A DNA stretch of 5,161 nucleotides from CAVSUR01 sp052143655 (GTDB lineage: Bacteria; Actinomycetota; Actinomycetes; Streptosporangiales; Streptosporangiaceae): positions 1-5,161 of the forward strand of contig JBKQSL010000010.1 of NCBI GenBank assembly GCA_052143655.1, given 5' to 3'. This document shows, in pieces, positions 1-5,128 of the stretch. Both the position numbers and the translations under genes were made by a program. The notes under the pieces are model-generated. The model did no database searches. It was given only the letters and a program-made list of their open reading frames with translations, and had not been told where the DNA came from. Position 1 is the stretch's first letter. Each line of letters opens with the position of its first letter.

Positions 1-288
1 GGCTGCGGGCAGATGGCCGCGTCACTGTCGCAGACCTGGGTGAACGTGAGCTTCCGGCAGAACACCTCGGTTGCCACCGTGCTGCATGTCCGGGAAGTCT
101 GCTCGCACGTGCCGCACGTCACCGCGCCGGCGATCCGCAAGGCCAGCGCCATCGACATGGTCAGCTCACTGCGCTTCGACACCACCAGCGCGTCCAACGC
201 CAACGTCGCCGAGCTTCAGGTCTGCCTGCAGAAGTTCCCGGCCGTCAACGGCGTCGACATGGAGGACTCCAGCGACGAGGGCGGCTGA
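1..288 (+). CDS. Unknown small secreted protein or lipoprotein, 3' part only
   Basis: The reading frame is open from the first base and stops with TGA at 286-288, so the true start lies outside the window. An internal ATG at 13 is probably not the start, because codons 1-4 (Gly-Cys-Gly-Gln) continue the frame. That Gly-Cys could be the end of a lipobox, which would make the visible ~95 residues an almost complete mature lipoprotein; this is inference. I read two beta-alpha-beta units: strand WVNVSF, helix ending VREVCSHVPHV, then strand SLRFDTT, helix ending LQVCLQKFPAV, then GVDMED. The two helix ends resemble each other and each carries one cysteine, suggesting a ferredoxin-like fold with a possible disulfide. 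The tail is acidic (EDSSDE). I do not recognise a function. It is separated from the next gene by 134 bases with its own promoter, so it need not belong to the transporter operon. Confidence 0.7.
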   Translation, partial: GCGQMAASLSQTWVNVSFRQNTSVATVLHVREVCSHVPHVTAPAIRKASAIDMVSSLRFDTTSASNANVAELQVCLQKFPAVNGVDMEDSSDEGG

Positions 289-349
289 CCGCCCGGCTGC
301 CGCTGCGGCGGCGTGACCTACACCACGATCGACTCGTTCCGGCGAACCA

Positions 350-378
350 TTGGATCCCTACCTTCCCTGTGCTATAAA
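350..378 (+). promoter_or_regulatory. Sigma-70-type promoter of the ABC importer operon
   Basis: A -35 hexamer TTGGAT (350-355, 4 of 6 to TTGACA) and a -10 hexamer TATAAA (373-378, 5 of 6 to TATAAT) are separated by exactly 17 bases. The stretch stands out as AT-rich in a GC-rich window. Transcription would begin near 385, giving a leader of about 38 bases before the ATG at 423. The ribosome site in that leader is weak (GGA at 410-412, about 10 bases before the ATG). Confidence 0.65.
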
Positions 379-389
379 TAGGGCGATCC
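352..389. promoter_or_regulatory. Imperfect dyad around the -10 box, possible operator
   Basis: GGAT-CCCTA (352-360) is mirrored by TAGGG-CG-ATCC (379-389), giving nine pairable bases per arm with a two-base CG bulge in the right arm. The dyad overlaps the -35 end on one side and the predicted transcription start on the other, with the -10 box in the middle. This placement suits a repressor site, but the arms are short and the asymmetry weakens the case. No regulator gene is in the window to pair it with. Confidence 0.3.
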
Positions 390-422
390 TTTTGCCTACG
401 AACTAGATCGGAATTAAGTCAT

Positions 423-1508
423 ATGCGCCGAGCGATCGTCGCGGCGGGAGCCGCCTCACTGACTCTCCTGGCCGCAGCCTGCGGCTCGTCCGGGTCTTCG
501 ACCTCAAGCTCGGGCAGTTCCAGCAGCCCGAGCGGGTCGAGCGGGTCGGCCACCGCCAGCGGCCCGGTCACGCTGCGCCTGGGCTTCCTGGAGAACATCA
601 CCCACGCCACCGCCCTGGTCGGGATCAAGGAGGGCTTCTTCACCAAGAACCTCGGCAAGAACGTCACCCTCAAGCTGGTGCCGTTCAGCACCGGGACTGA
701 AGAGGCCACCGCGCTGCTGGCCGGCCAGCTGGACGCCGCCTACGTCGGCCCGAACCCGGCGATCAAGGCCTGGCAGACCTCGAACGGCTCGCTCATCAAG
801 ATCATCGCCGGGGCGGCCTCCGGCGGCGCCGCGCTCGTGGTCAAGAAGAGCATCACCAGCCCGTCCCAGCTGAAGGGCCAGAAGCTGGCCACCCCGTCAC
901 TGGGCAACACCCAGGACGTGGCGCTGCGCTACTGGCTCAAGCAGCACGGTCTGACCACGAGCCCGACCGGCGGCGGGGACGTGCCGATCACGCCGATCAC
1001 GCCGAACTCCGACGCGGTGCTGGCCTTCCAGTCCGGCCAGATCGCCGGGGGCTGGGAGCCCGCGCCCTACGACGCCGAGATGGTGCAGCTGGGCGGGCAC
1101 GTCCTGGTCAACGAGGCCAGCCTGTGGCCGAAGGGGCAGTTCGTGACCACGAACCTGGTCGTCACGCAGAAGTTCCTCGGCGCAGACCCGACGGTGGTGA
1201 GCAACCTGCTCAAGGGCCAGATCGAGGCGAACAGCTTCATCAACGGCAGCAAGGCGGCCGCCGAGACCGCGGCTAACGCCGAGCTTGCCTCGCTGACCAG
1301 CAAGAGCCTCAAGCCGAGCGTGCTGGCCGCGGCGTTCAGCCAGATCAGCTTCACCAACGACCCGATCGCCTCGTCGCTGACTAGCGACGCCCAGCACGCA
1401 GTGGCGGTCGGGCTGCTCAAGCCGGTGCAGAACCTCAGCGGGATCTATGACCTGACCCCACTGAACACGCTGCTCAAGGCAGACGGACAGCCCCAGGTGA
1501 GTTCATGA
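423..1508 (+). CDS. ABC importer substrate-binding lipoprotein (nitrate/sulfonate/taurine class)
   Basis: This 361-residue protein is the extracytoplasmic receptor of an importer; it would be lipid-anchored outside the membrane and deliver ligand to the permease encoded two genes on. The N-terminus has Arg2-Arg3, a hydrophobic run and a lipobox-like LLAAAC with the lipidated cysteine at residue 20, then a Ser/Gly-rich linker to about residue 47. The mature domain starts at VTLRLGFL (49-56). It carries features I associate with NrtA/SsuA/TauA-type binding proteins: NITHATALVGIKEGFF near 58-73, a DAAYVGPNPAIKAW motif, GAASGGAALVV, and LWPKGQFVTTNLVV. Similar actinobacterial proteins often sit in sulfate-assimilation clusters, which hints at a sulfonate, but ligand specificity cannot be read from sequence, and nitrate, taurine or a thiamine precursor remain possible. 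ATG at 423 fits the signal peptide. It is first in an operon behind the promoter at 350-378, and its stop overlaps the ATPase start by four bases. Confidence 0.9.
   Translation: MRRAIVAAGAASLTLLAAACGSSGSSTSSSGSSSSPSGSSGSATASGPVTLRLGFLENITHATALVGIKEGFFTKNLGKNVTLKLVPFSTGTEEATALLAGQLDAAYVGPNPAIKAWQTSNGSLIKIIAGAASGGAALVVKKSITSPSQLKGQKLATPSLGNTQDVALRYWLKQHGLTTSPTGGGDVPITPITPNSDAVLAFQSGQIAGGWEPAPYDAEMVQLGGHVLVNEASLWPKGQFVTTNLVVTQKFLGADPTVVSNLLKGQIEANSFINGSKAAAETAANAELASLTSKSLKPSVLAAAFSQISFTNDPIASSLTSDAQHAVAVGLLKPVQNLSGIYDLTPLNTLLKADGQPQVSS
530..547 (+). repeat. 9-base tandem duplication in the lipoprotein linker
   Basis: GAGCGGGTC occurs twice in direct succession in the Ser/Gly linker of the binding protein. 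It keeps the frame and merely lengthens a flexible tether between the lipid anchor and the folded domain. Such tracts commonly vary in length between strains. Confidence 0.7.
983..1000 (+). repeat. 9-base tandem duplication encoding Ile-Thr-Pro twice
   Basis: GCCGATCAC is repeated exactly at 983-991 and 992-1000, with a decayed third copy (GCCGAACTC) at 1001-1009. It encodes the doubled part of VPITPITPNSD around residues 187-197, just before the helix AVLAFQSGQIAGGW. It lies in the folded domain rather than a linker, so it adds or repeats three residues in the segment leading to the ligand-binding lobe. Confidence 0.75.
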
Positions 1509-2332
1509 GCGTATTCGCACGCCAGGGCACGCCCCCGCAGCCGTCGGCTGCGGGGGCGTCAGCCCGCTACGGCCAGCCCGGACCGCAGTCGGCCGCCGTC
1601 ACGCTGTCGGAGGTGACGAAGTGGTACGGATCGGGGTCCAGGGCGCTGCTCGCCCTGGACAAGGTCTCGCTGTCAGCGGCTGACGGCGAGTTCGTCTGCC
1701 TCATCGGCGCCTCCGGCTGCGGTAAGAGCACCCTGCTCTCCCTGGTCGCCGGGCTGGACGCGGCCAGCAGCGGCACCGTCTCCACCGCGGGCCGGCGAGT
1801 GGCGATGATGTTCCAGGAGCCCGGCCTGCTGCCGTGGCTCACCGTGGCCCGCAACGTGGAACTGGCGCTGCAGGCACGCGGCGTCGACCGGGCCACCCGG
1901 CGGCAGCGGGCCCAGGAACTGCTGGAGACCGTCCGGCTGTCCGGCTTCGGCGGTAAGCGGCCGCACGAGCTGTCTGGCGGCATGCGCCAGCGGGTCGCGC
2001 TGGCCCGCGCGCTGGCCCAGGACGCGGACGTGCTGCTGATGGACGAGCCGTTCGGCGCGCTGGACGCGATGACCCGGGACCTGCTGCACGACGAGCTGGA
2101 CCGGATCTGCGCCGAGCAGCCGCTGACCGTGCTGTTCGTCACCCACAACGTCCGCGAGGCCGTCCGGCTCGGCGACCGGGTGCTGCTGCTCAGCAGCCGG
2201 CCGGGCCGGGTCATCGAGGAGTACGCCGTGCCCAGGACCGGCCCGCGGCGCATCGACTCGGCCGAGGTCGCCGAGATGGCCGGCATGATCACTGACCGGC
2301 TGCGCGAGGAGATGCGACGTCATGGCCACTGA
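1505..2332 (+). CDS. ABC importer ATP-binding protein (SsuB/TauB/NrtD-like)
   Basis: This 275-residue cytoplasmic ATPase powers the importer by dimerising and hydrolysing ATP against the permease. All nucleotide-binding motifs are present: aromatic A-loop Tyr41, Walker A GASGCGKST (68-76), Q-loop Gln104 in MMFQEPGLLPW, signature LSGGM (156-160), Walker B LLMDEP (177-182) with catalytic Glu181, D-loop GALD, and switch His214. The FQEPGLLPWLTV stretch is typical of the nitrate/sulfonate/taurine branch. The ATG at 1505 overlaps the upstream stop (ATGA) and follows AGGTGAG at 1495-1501, so translation is probably coupled. The first 31 residues are a Pro/Ala/Gly/Gln-rich extension before the usual first strand (VTLSEVTKWYG), and no ATG, GTG or TTG lies in frame between residue 4 and residue 31, so the extension is likely real. 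Part of it is encoded by a perfect hairpin at 1529-1559. The end overlaps the permease start by 11 bases. Confidence 0.93.
   Translation: MSVFARQGTPPQPSAAGASARYGQPGPQSAAVTLSEVTKWYGSGSRALLALDKVSLSAADGEFVCLIGASGCGKSTLLSLVAGLDAASSGTVSTAGRRVAMMFQEPGLLPWLTVARNVELALQARGVDRATRRQRAQELLETVRLSGFGGKRPHELSGGMRQRVALARALAQDADVLLMDEPFGALDAMTRDLLHDELDRICAEQPLTVLFVTHNVREAVRLGDRVLLLSSRPGRVIEEYAVPRTGPRRIDSAEVAEMAGMITDRLREEMRRHGH
1529..1559 (+). repeat. Perfect 15-bp inverted repeat, terminator-like hairpin inside the ATPase gene
   Basis: ACGCCCCCGCAGCCG (1529-1543) and CGGCTGCGGGGGCGT (1545-1559) are exact reverse complements around T1544. As RNA this gives at least a 14-bp, almost wholly G-C stem with a GUC loop. 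No T-tract follows. The hairpin starts 21 bases after the binding-protein stop and codes for residues 9-18 of the ATPase. The structure is seen directly. Its role is inferred: a partial terminator or a barrier to 3' exonucleases that leaves more mRNA for the binding protein than for the ATPase and permease. Confidence 0.85.
2306..2311 (+). promoter_or_regulatory. Ribosome binding site of the permease gene
   Basis: GAGGAG lies 10 bases before the permease ATG at 2322, inside the last codons of the ATPase gene. It is the best Shine-Dalgarno match in the operon and supports this start, which overlaps the upstream stop by 11 bases. Confidence 0.6.
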
Positions 2333-3185
2333 CCAGGCACTGCGCGGGCTGGATCAGCTGGAGCTTGAGCCCGTCGCCGGCACCGGCCAGGCGGGGCGGC
2401 TGGCGGCCAGGACGTGGGCCGCGCTGTGGCCCAAGCTCCTCGCGATCGCGCTGGTACTCGCCGTCTGGCAGCTGGTGCACCTGTCCGGCTGGAAATCCTT
2501 CGTTTTCAAGGGGCCGGGCGCCACGTTCGCCAGCCTCTGGCAGCAGATGCAGCACCTCCAGCTGTGGGAGATCATCGGCGTCACGCTGCGCACCGCCGTC
2601 ATCGGGTACGCGCTCGCGCTGGTCATCGGCGTGGTCATCGGCGTGCTGGTGGCGCGGATCGCGCCGCTGCGGGCCGCGGTCGGGTCGATCATCACCGGGC
2701 TGCAGACGATGCCGTCGATCGCCTGGGTGCCGTTCGCGATCATCATCTTCGGCGAGACCGAGGCTGCGATCTTGTTCGTGGTGGTGCTGGGCGCGGCCCC
2801 GTCGATCGCCAACGGGCTGATCACCGGCGTGGACTACACGCCCCCGCTGCTGCTGCGGGCCGGCCGCACGATGGGCCTGCACGGCGTCGCGCTGTACCGG
2901 CACCTGATCCTGCCCGCGTCGCTGCCGTCGTTCGTGGCGGGGATGAAGCAGGGCTGGGCGTTCGCCTGGCGCAGCCTGATGGCCGGCGAGCTGGTCGTGC
3001 AGATCATCGGCCAGTTCTCGATCGGCCAGCAGCTCAGCGTCGACCAGCAGAACCTGGACTTCGCCGGCGCGACCGCGATGATCATCGTGATCCTGGTCAT
3101 CGGCATCGTCGTCGACACCCTGTTCACCAAGGCCGACCAGGCGCTGCGGCGTCGGCGGGGCCTGCTGGACCCGGCACTGAGCTGA
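2322..3185 (+). CDS. ABC importer permease (SsuC/TauC/NrtB-like)
   Basis: This 287-residue membrane protein would form, as a homodimer, the channel of the importer. After a hydrophilic N-terminus of about 35 residues I see hydrophobic segments near 37-55, 91-111, 119-143, 147-168, 205-226 and 247-270, the six expected for the BPD_transp_1 family. The cytoplasmic coupling loop that docks on the ATPase is clear: RAGRTMGLHGVALYRHLILPASLPSF with the helical EAA-type pattern, central Gly185 and LP at 197-198. Other family features are LQTMPSIAWVPFAIIIFG (127-144) and the WAFAWRSLMAGEL segment (212-224). Length is normal for the family. It is last in the operon. The C-terminus is basic (RRRRG) and ends with a TGA at 3183-3185, inside the convergent fdhD gene, so no dedicated terminator lies between the two. 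Confidence 0.92.
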   Translation: MATDQALRGLDQLELEPVAGTGQAGRLAARTWAALWPKLLAIALVLAVWQLVHLSGWKSFVFKGPGATFASLWQQMQHLQLWEIIGVTLRTAVIGYALALVIGVVIGVLVARIAPLRAAVGSIITGLQTMPSIAWVPFAIIIFGETEAAILFVVVLGAAPSIANGLITGVDYTPPLLLRAGRTMGLHGVALYRHLILPASLPSFVAGMKQGWAFAWRSLMAGELVVQIIGQFSIGQQLSVDQQNLDFAGATAMIIVILVIGIVVDTLFTKADQALRRRRGLLDPALS

Positions 3186-4083
3186 CCTGGATCCGCCCGG
3201 CACCGGTGTAGACGTTCATCGACGCGCCGCGCAGGAACCCCACCAGCGTCAGCCCGGCCTGCTCCGCCAGCTCGGCGGCCAGCGACGACGGCGCCGACAC
3301 CGCGGCCAGGACCGGGATGCCGGCCAGTACCGCCTTCTGCGCGAGCTCGAATGATGCGCGGCCGCTGACCAGCAGGACGCGACCGGACAGCGGCAGCTGC
3401 CCGGTCCGCAGCGCCCAGCCGACGACCTTGTCCACGGCGTTGTGCCGGCCCACGTCCTCCCGGACCGCCAGCAGCTCGCCGTCCGCGCTGAACAGGCCGG
3501 CTGCGTGCAGGCCGCCGGTGGAGTCGAAGACCCGCTGCGCCTCCCGCAGCGTGTCCGGCAGGCCGGCCAGCACCGCGGCCGGCACCGTGACCTGATCGGC
3601 GGCCAGGTCGAAGGCCGGCTGGACCGCCAGGTCCTCGATGCTGGTCTTGCCGCAGACCCCGCAGGCGCTCGTGGTGAGGAAGTTCCGCCGCCGGACCGGG
3701 GCGGCGGTCGGGCTGAGCTGCACGTCGGCGATGTTCCCGGTGCCGTCGTGGTCACCGTGGCCGCAGCGCTGGCCGGTGCAGATCCGGATCGAGGCGATAT
3801 CCGCGGCCGACCGCGCGATTCCCTCGCTGACCAGGAAGCCGGCCGCGAGGTCGATGTCGTCGCCGGGGGTGCGCATGGTCAGGGTCAGCGCCTCGCCGCC
3901 GACCCGGATGCCGAGCGGCTCCTCGGCCGCCAGCAGGTCGGCCCGCGGCCGGGCCGGGGCCGGGCCGGGCAGGGTGATCCGCAGCACCCGGCGCCGTGCG
4001 GTCCGCCCGGTCACCGCCGCGGCCCGCCCGGCCCGGGATGAGTTCCGGCCACGATCCCGCCTCCGTCCTGCGCTGTCTGCCAT
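3124..4083 (-). CDS. fdhD: Formate dehydrogenase accessory sulfurtransferase FdhD
   Basis: FdhD takes sulfur from a cysteine desulfurase and transfers it to the molybdenum cofactor, which formate dehydrogenase needs for activity. Recognisable segments are EEPLGIRVGGE (54-64), MRTPGDDIDLAAGFLVSEG (70-88), the sulfur-carrying CGVC pair (Cys141 and Cys144), GLHAAGLF, REDVGRHNAVDKVVGWA, VSGRASFELAQKA and GFLRGASMNVYT. The protein is 319 residues from the ATG at 4083. The first ~23 are basic and not family-like, and the GTG at 4014 (residue 24, before TGRTARRRVLRI) matches where I expect FdhD proteins to begin, so the true product may be 296 residues. A loop at 102-112 holds extra Cys102, Cys107, His109 and His112. 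About 20 residues after the family core (QVSS to RPW) come from overlap with the permease gene. No formate dehydrogenase gene is visible. The divergent neighbour is another cofactor gene. Confidence 0.95.
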   Translation of the reverse strand: MADSAGRRRDRGRNSSRAGRAAAVTGRTARRRVLRITLPGPAPARPRADLLAAEEPLGIRVGGEALTLTMRTPGDDIDLAAGFLVSEGIARSAADIASIRICTGQRCGHGDHDGTGNIADVQLSPTAAPVRRRNFLTTSACGVCGKTSIEDLAVQPAFDLAADQVTVPAAVLAGLPDTLREAQRVFDSTGGLHAAGLFSADGELLAVREDVGRHNAVDKVVGWALRTGQLPLSGRVLLVSGRASFELAQKAVLAGIPVLAAVSAPSSLAAELAEQAGLTLVGFLRGASMNVYTGAGRIQVSSVPGPAGPADAAAPGRPW

Positions 4084-4085
4084 CC

Positions 4086-4091
4086 AGCCTA
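4086..4091 (-). promoter_or_regulatory. Possible -10 element of fdhD
   Basis: On the minus strand TAGGCT fits the actinobacterial -10 pattern TANNNT. It lies only two bases before the ATG at 4083, so a transcript begun the usual 6-7 bases downstream would miss that ATG and favour the GTG at 4014. There is no good -35 partner, so this is weak. Confidence 0.25.
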
Positions 4092-4109
4092 GGCGGGCGG
4101 TGCGGCCCG

Positions 4110-4115
4110 TAGGAT
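4110..4115 (+). promoter_or_regulatory. -10 element of mobA, likely leaderless
   Basis: TAGGAT fits the TANNNT -10 pattern of actinobacterial promoters. Six bases separate it from the ATG at 4122, so transcription would begin at or beside the A of the start codon. No Shine-Dalgarno-like sequence suitably placed before the ATG is seen, which agrees with a leaderless message. No clear -35 box is present, which is common for this promoter class. Confidence 0.5.
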
Positions 4116-4121
4116 CGGCCC

Positions 4122-5027
4122 ATGCCGACCTGGGCCGCGATCGTGCTGGCCGGCGGCCGGTCGTCCCGGATGGGCACGCCCAAGGCCTGGCTGGAGTGGC
4201 ACGGCTGCACGCTGCTGCACCGGACCGTCGGCCTGGTGAGCCGGGTGGCCGGGGGGCCGGTCGTGGTAGTCCGCGCGCCCGGCCAGCCGCTGCCGCCGCT
4301 GCCGCGGCAGGCAGAGGTCACCGACGATCCGCGCGAGGGCCTGGGCCCGGTGCAGGGCATCGCGGCCGGGCTGGCGGCCGTGTCCGGCCGGGCGGAGCGG
4401 GCCTTTGTCTGCGCTACCGACCTGCCGTTCCTGCATCCGGCGTTCGTCCGCCGGGTGCTGACCGTGGCGCCGGGCGCCGACGTAACCCTGCCGGTGGCCC
4501 GGGGTTTCGCCCAGCCGCTGGCGGCCGCGTACCGCACCGCGCTGGCGCCGGCCGCTGCGGAACTGGTCGCGCAGCGGCGGCTGCGGCCGGCGTTCCTGTT
4601 CGAGCGGTGCACGGTGATGCGGCTGGACGAGGCCGCGTTGCGCGCCGACCCGGCGGTGGCCGCGCTTGATCCGGACCTGGAGTCGCTGTGCAACGTGAAC
4701 GAGCCGGGTGAGTACGCGCGGGCACGGGCCCGGCCAGCCCCGCTGGTGACGGTCCGATGGACGTCGCCGGACGGCCTGGCCGACGTGGCCGGCCTGGCCG
4801 GCCCTGCCGTCCGGGCGGACTCTGGCCGCCCGGTCCGGGCCGCGACGCTCACCGCGGCGGCGGCCGCGGTCGGAGTGTTCGGTCCTGCCGGGCTGACGGA
4901 CCTGGCCGTCTGGCTGAACGGCGATCCGGTTCCCGGTGACCCCGAGCTCCCGCTCGCGGCCGGGGACATGGTGATGCTGCGCCCGGCGGGTACTCCGGCG
5001 AGCCCTGACTCCGCCACCGCTTCCTGA
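4122..5027 (+). CDS. mobA: Molybdenum cofactor guanylyltransferase (MobA-type) with C-terminal MoaD/ThiS-like domain
   Basis: The N-terminal ~200 residues form an NTP-transferase domain of the MobA family, which joins GMP (or CMP in relatives) to molybdopterin. Visible motifs: nucleotide-binding LAGGRSSRMGTPKAWLEW (9-26) with Lys21, DDPREGLGPVQGIAAGLAA (68-86), metal-binding ATDLPFL with Asp100, QPLAAAYR (131-138) and CNVNEPGEY (190-198), equivalent to the NxNTPE motif. MobA alone is about 190-210 residues; this protein has 301. Residues 208-290 begin with a strand (LVTVRW), contain an Ala-rich helix (ATLTAAAAAVGV) and end in LAVWLNGDPVPGDPELPLAAGDMVMLRPAG, the pattern of a ubiquitin-like MoaD/ThiS sulfur carrier, but the tail lacks the terminal Gly-Gly. 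The ATG at 4122 gives the normal family start. It is divergent from fdhD with 38 bases between them. GMP versus CMP or another nucleotide cannot be settled by eye. Confidence 0.85.
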   Translation: MPTWAAIVLAGGRSSRMGTPKAWLEWHGCTLLHRTVGLVSRVAGGPVVVVRAPGQPLPPLPRQAEVTDDPREGLGPVQGIAAGLAAVSGRAERAFVCATDLPFLHPAFVRRVLTVAPGADVTLPVARGFAQPLAAAYRTALAPAAAELVAQRRLRPAFLFERCTVMRLDEAALRADPAVAALDPDLESLCNVNEPGEYARARARPAPLVTVRWTSPDGLADVAGLAGPAVRADSGRPVRAATLTAAAAAVGVFGPAGLTDLAVWLNGDPVPGDPELPLAAGDMVMLRPAGTPASPDSATAS

Positions 5028-5061
5028 CCCCGCCACCGCTTCCTGACCCCGGGGACCGCTA
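5005..5061 (+). repeat. 19-base tandem repeat across the end of mobA
   Basis: CTGACTCCGCCACCGCTTC (5005-5023) is followed by a copy with one change (T to C) at 5024-5042 and a diverged third unit starting CTGACCCCGGGGACCGCT at 5043. The period of 19 is not a multiple of three, so the frame shifts by one between copies. Copy one encodes the last residues of MobA and the TGA within copy two is its stop codon. Confidence 0.8.
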
Positions 5062-5086
5062 TCGCCCGCGGCGAAAACGGTGGTCC
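5053..5086 (+). terminator. Possible stem-loop downstream of mobA
   Basis: An inner stem TCGCC (5062-5066) / GGCGA (5070-5074) with loop CGC is enclosed by GGACC (5053-5057) / GGTCC (5082-5086), or alternatively by ACCG (5055-5058) / CGGT (5078-5081). The stem is interrupted and no T-tract follows, so a terminator role is only possible. It sits 25 bases after the mobA stop. The rest of 5087-5161 holds no gene I can support. Confidence 0.3.
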
Positions 5087-5102
5087 GCAGGTGCTGGGCG
5101 TG

Positions 5103-5128
5103 CGACAGTGCTGCGGTGGCCGACAGTG
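5103..5128. repeat. Short direct repeat, possible binding site
   Basis: CGACAGTG occurs at 5103-5110 and 5121-5128, 18 bases apart start to start, in non-coding DNA near the window edge. Two same-facing octamers just under two helical turns apart could be a regulator site for a gene beyond the edge, or chance. Confidence 0.2.

Noticed and set aside
289..311. Terminator after the first gene
   Set aside because: CCGCC (289-293) can pair with GGCGG (307-311), but the stem is only five bases with no T-tract and such pairings are expected by chance at this GC content.
385..422. Riboswitch or attenuator in the importer leader
   Set aside because: The predicted leader is only about 38 bases, too short for any known riboswitch aptamer, and shows no conserved core that I recognise.
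1505..1610. A shorter ATPase starting after the hairpin
   Set aside because: The first later in-frame start-type codon is the GTG at 1613, which would delete the first conserved strand, and the ATGA overlap with AGGTGAG supports 1505.
2289..3203. 304-residue minus-strand open frame opposite the permease gene
   Set aside because: Composition (Asp/Arg/His/Gln-rich) is the mirror of hydrophobic transmembrane codons; no family resemblance.
2414..3211. 265-residue plus-strand open frame inside the permease gene
   Set aside because: Out of frame with an unmistakable permease and rich in Arg/Ala/His; shadow frame.
3638..4669. 343-residue plus-strand open frame across fdhD and mobA
   Set aside because: It runs antisense to the conserved CGVC region of fdhD and then out of frame through the MobA motifs; Arg/Gly/Ala low complexity.
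3752..5017. 421-residue minus-strand open frame opposite mobA and the fdhD start
   Set aside because: Its sequence is Ala/Gly/Arg/Ser-rich low complexity with no motif, and the opposite strand encodes a clear MobA; it is a by-product of high-GC third positions.
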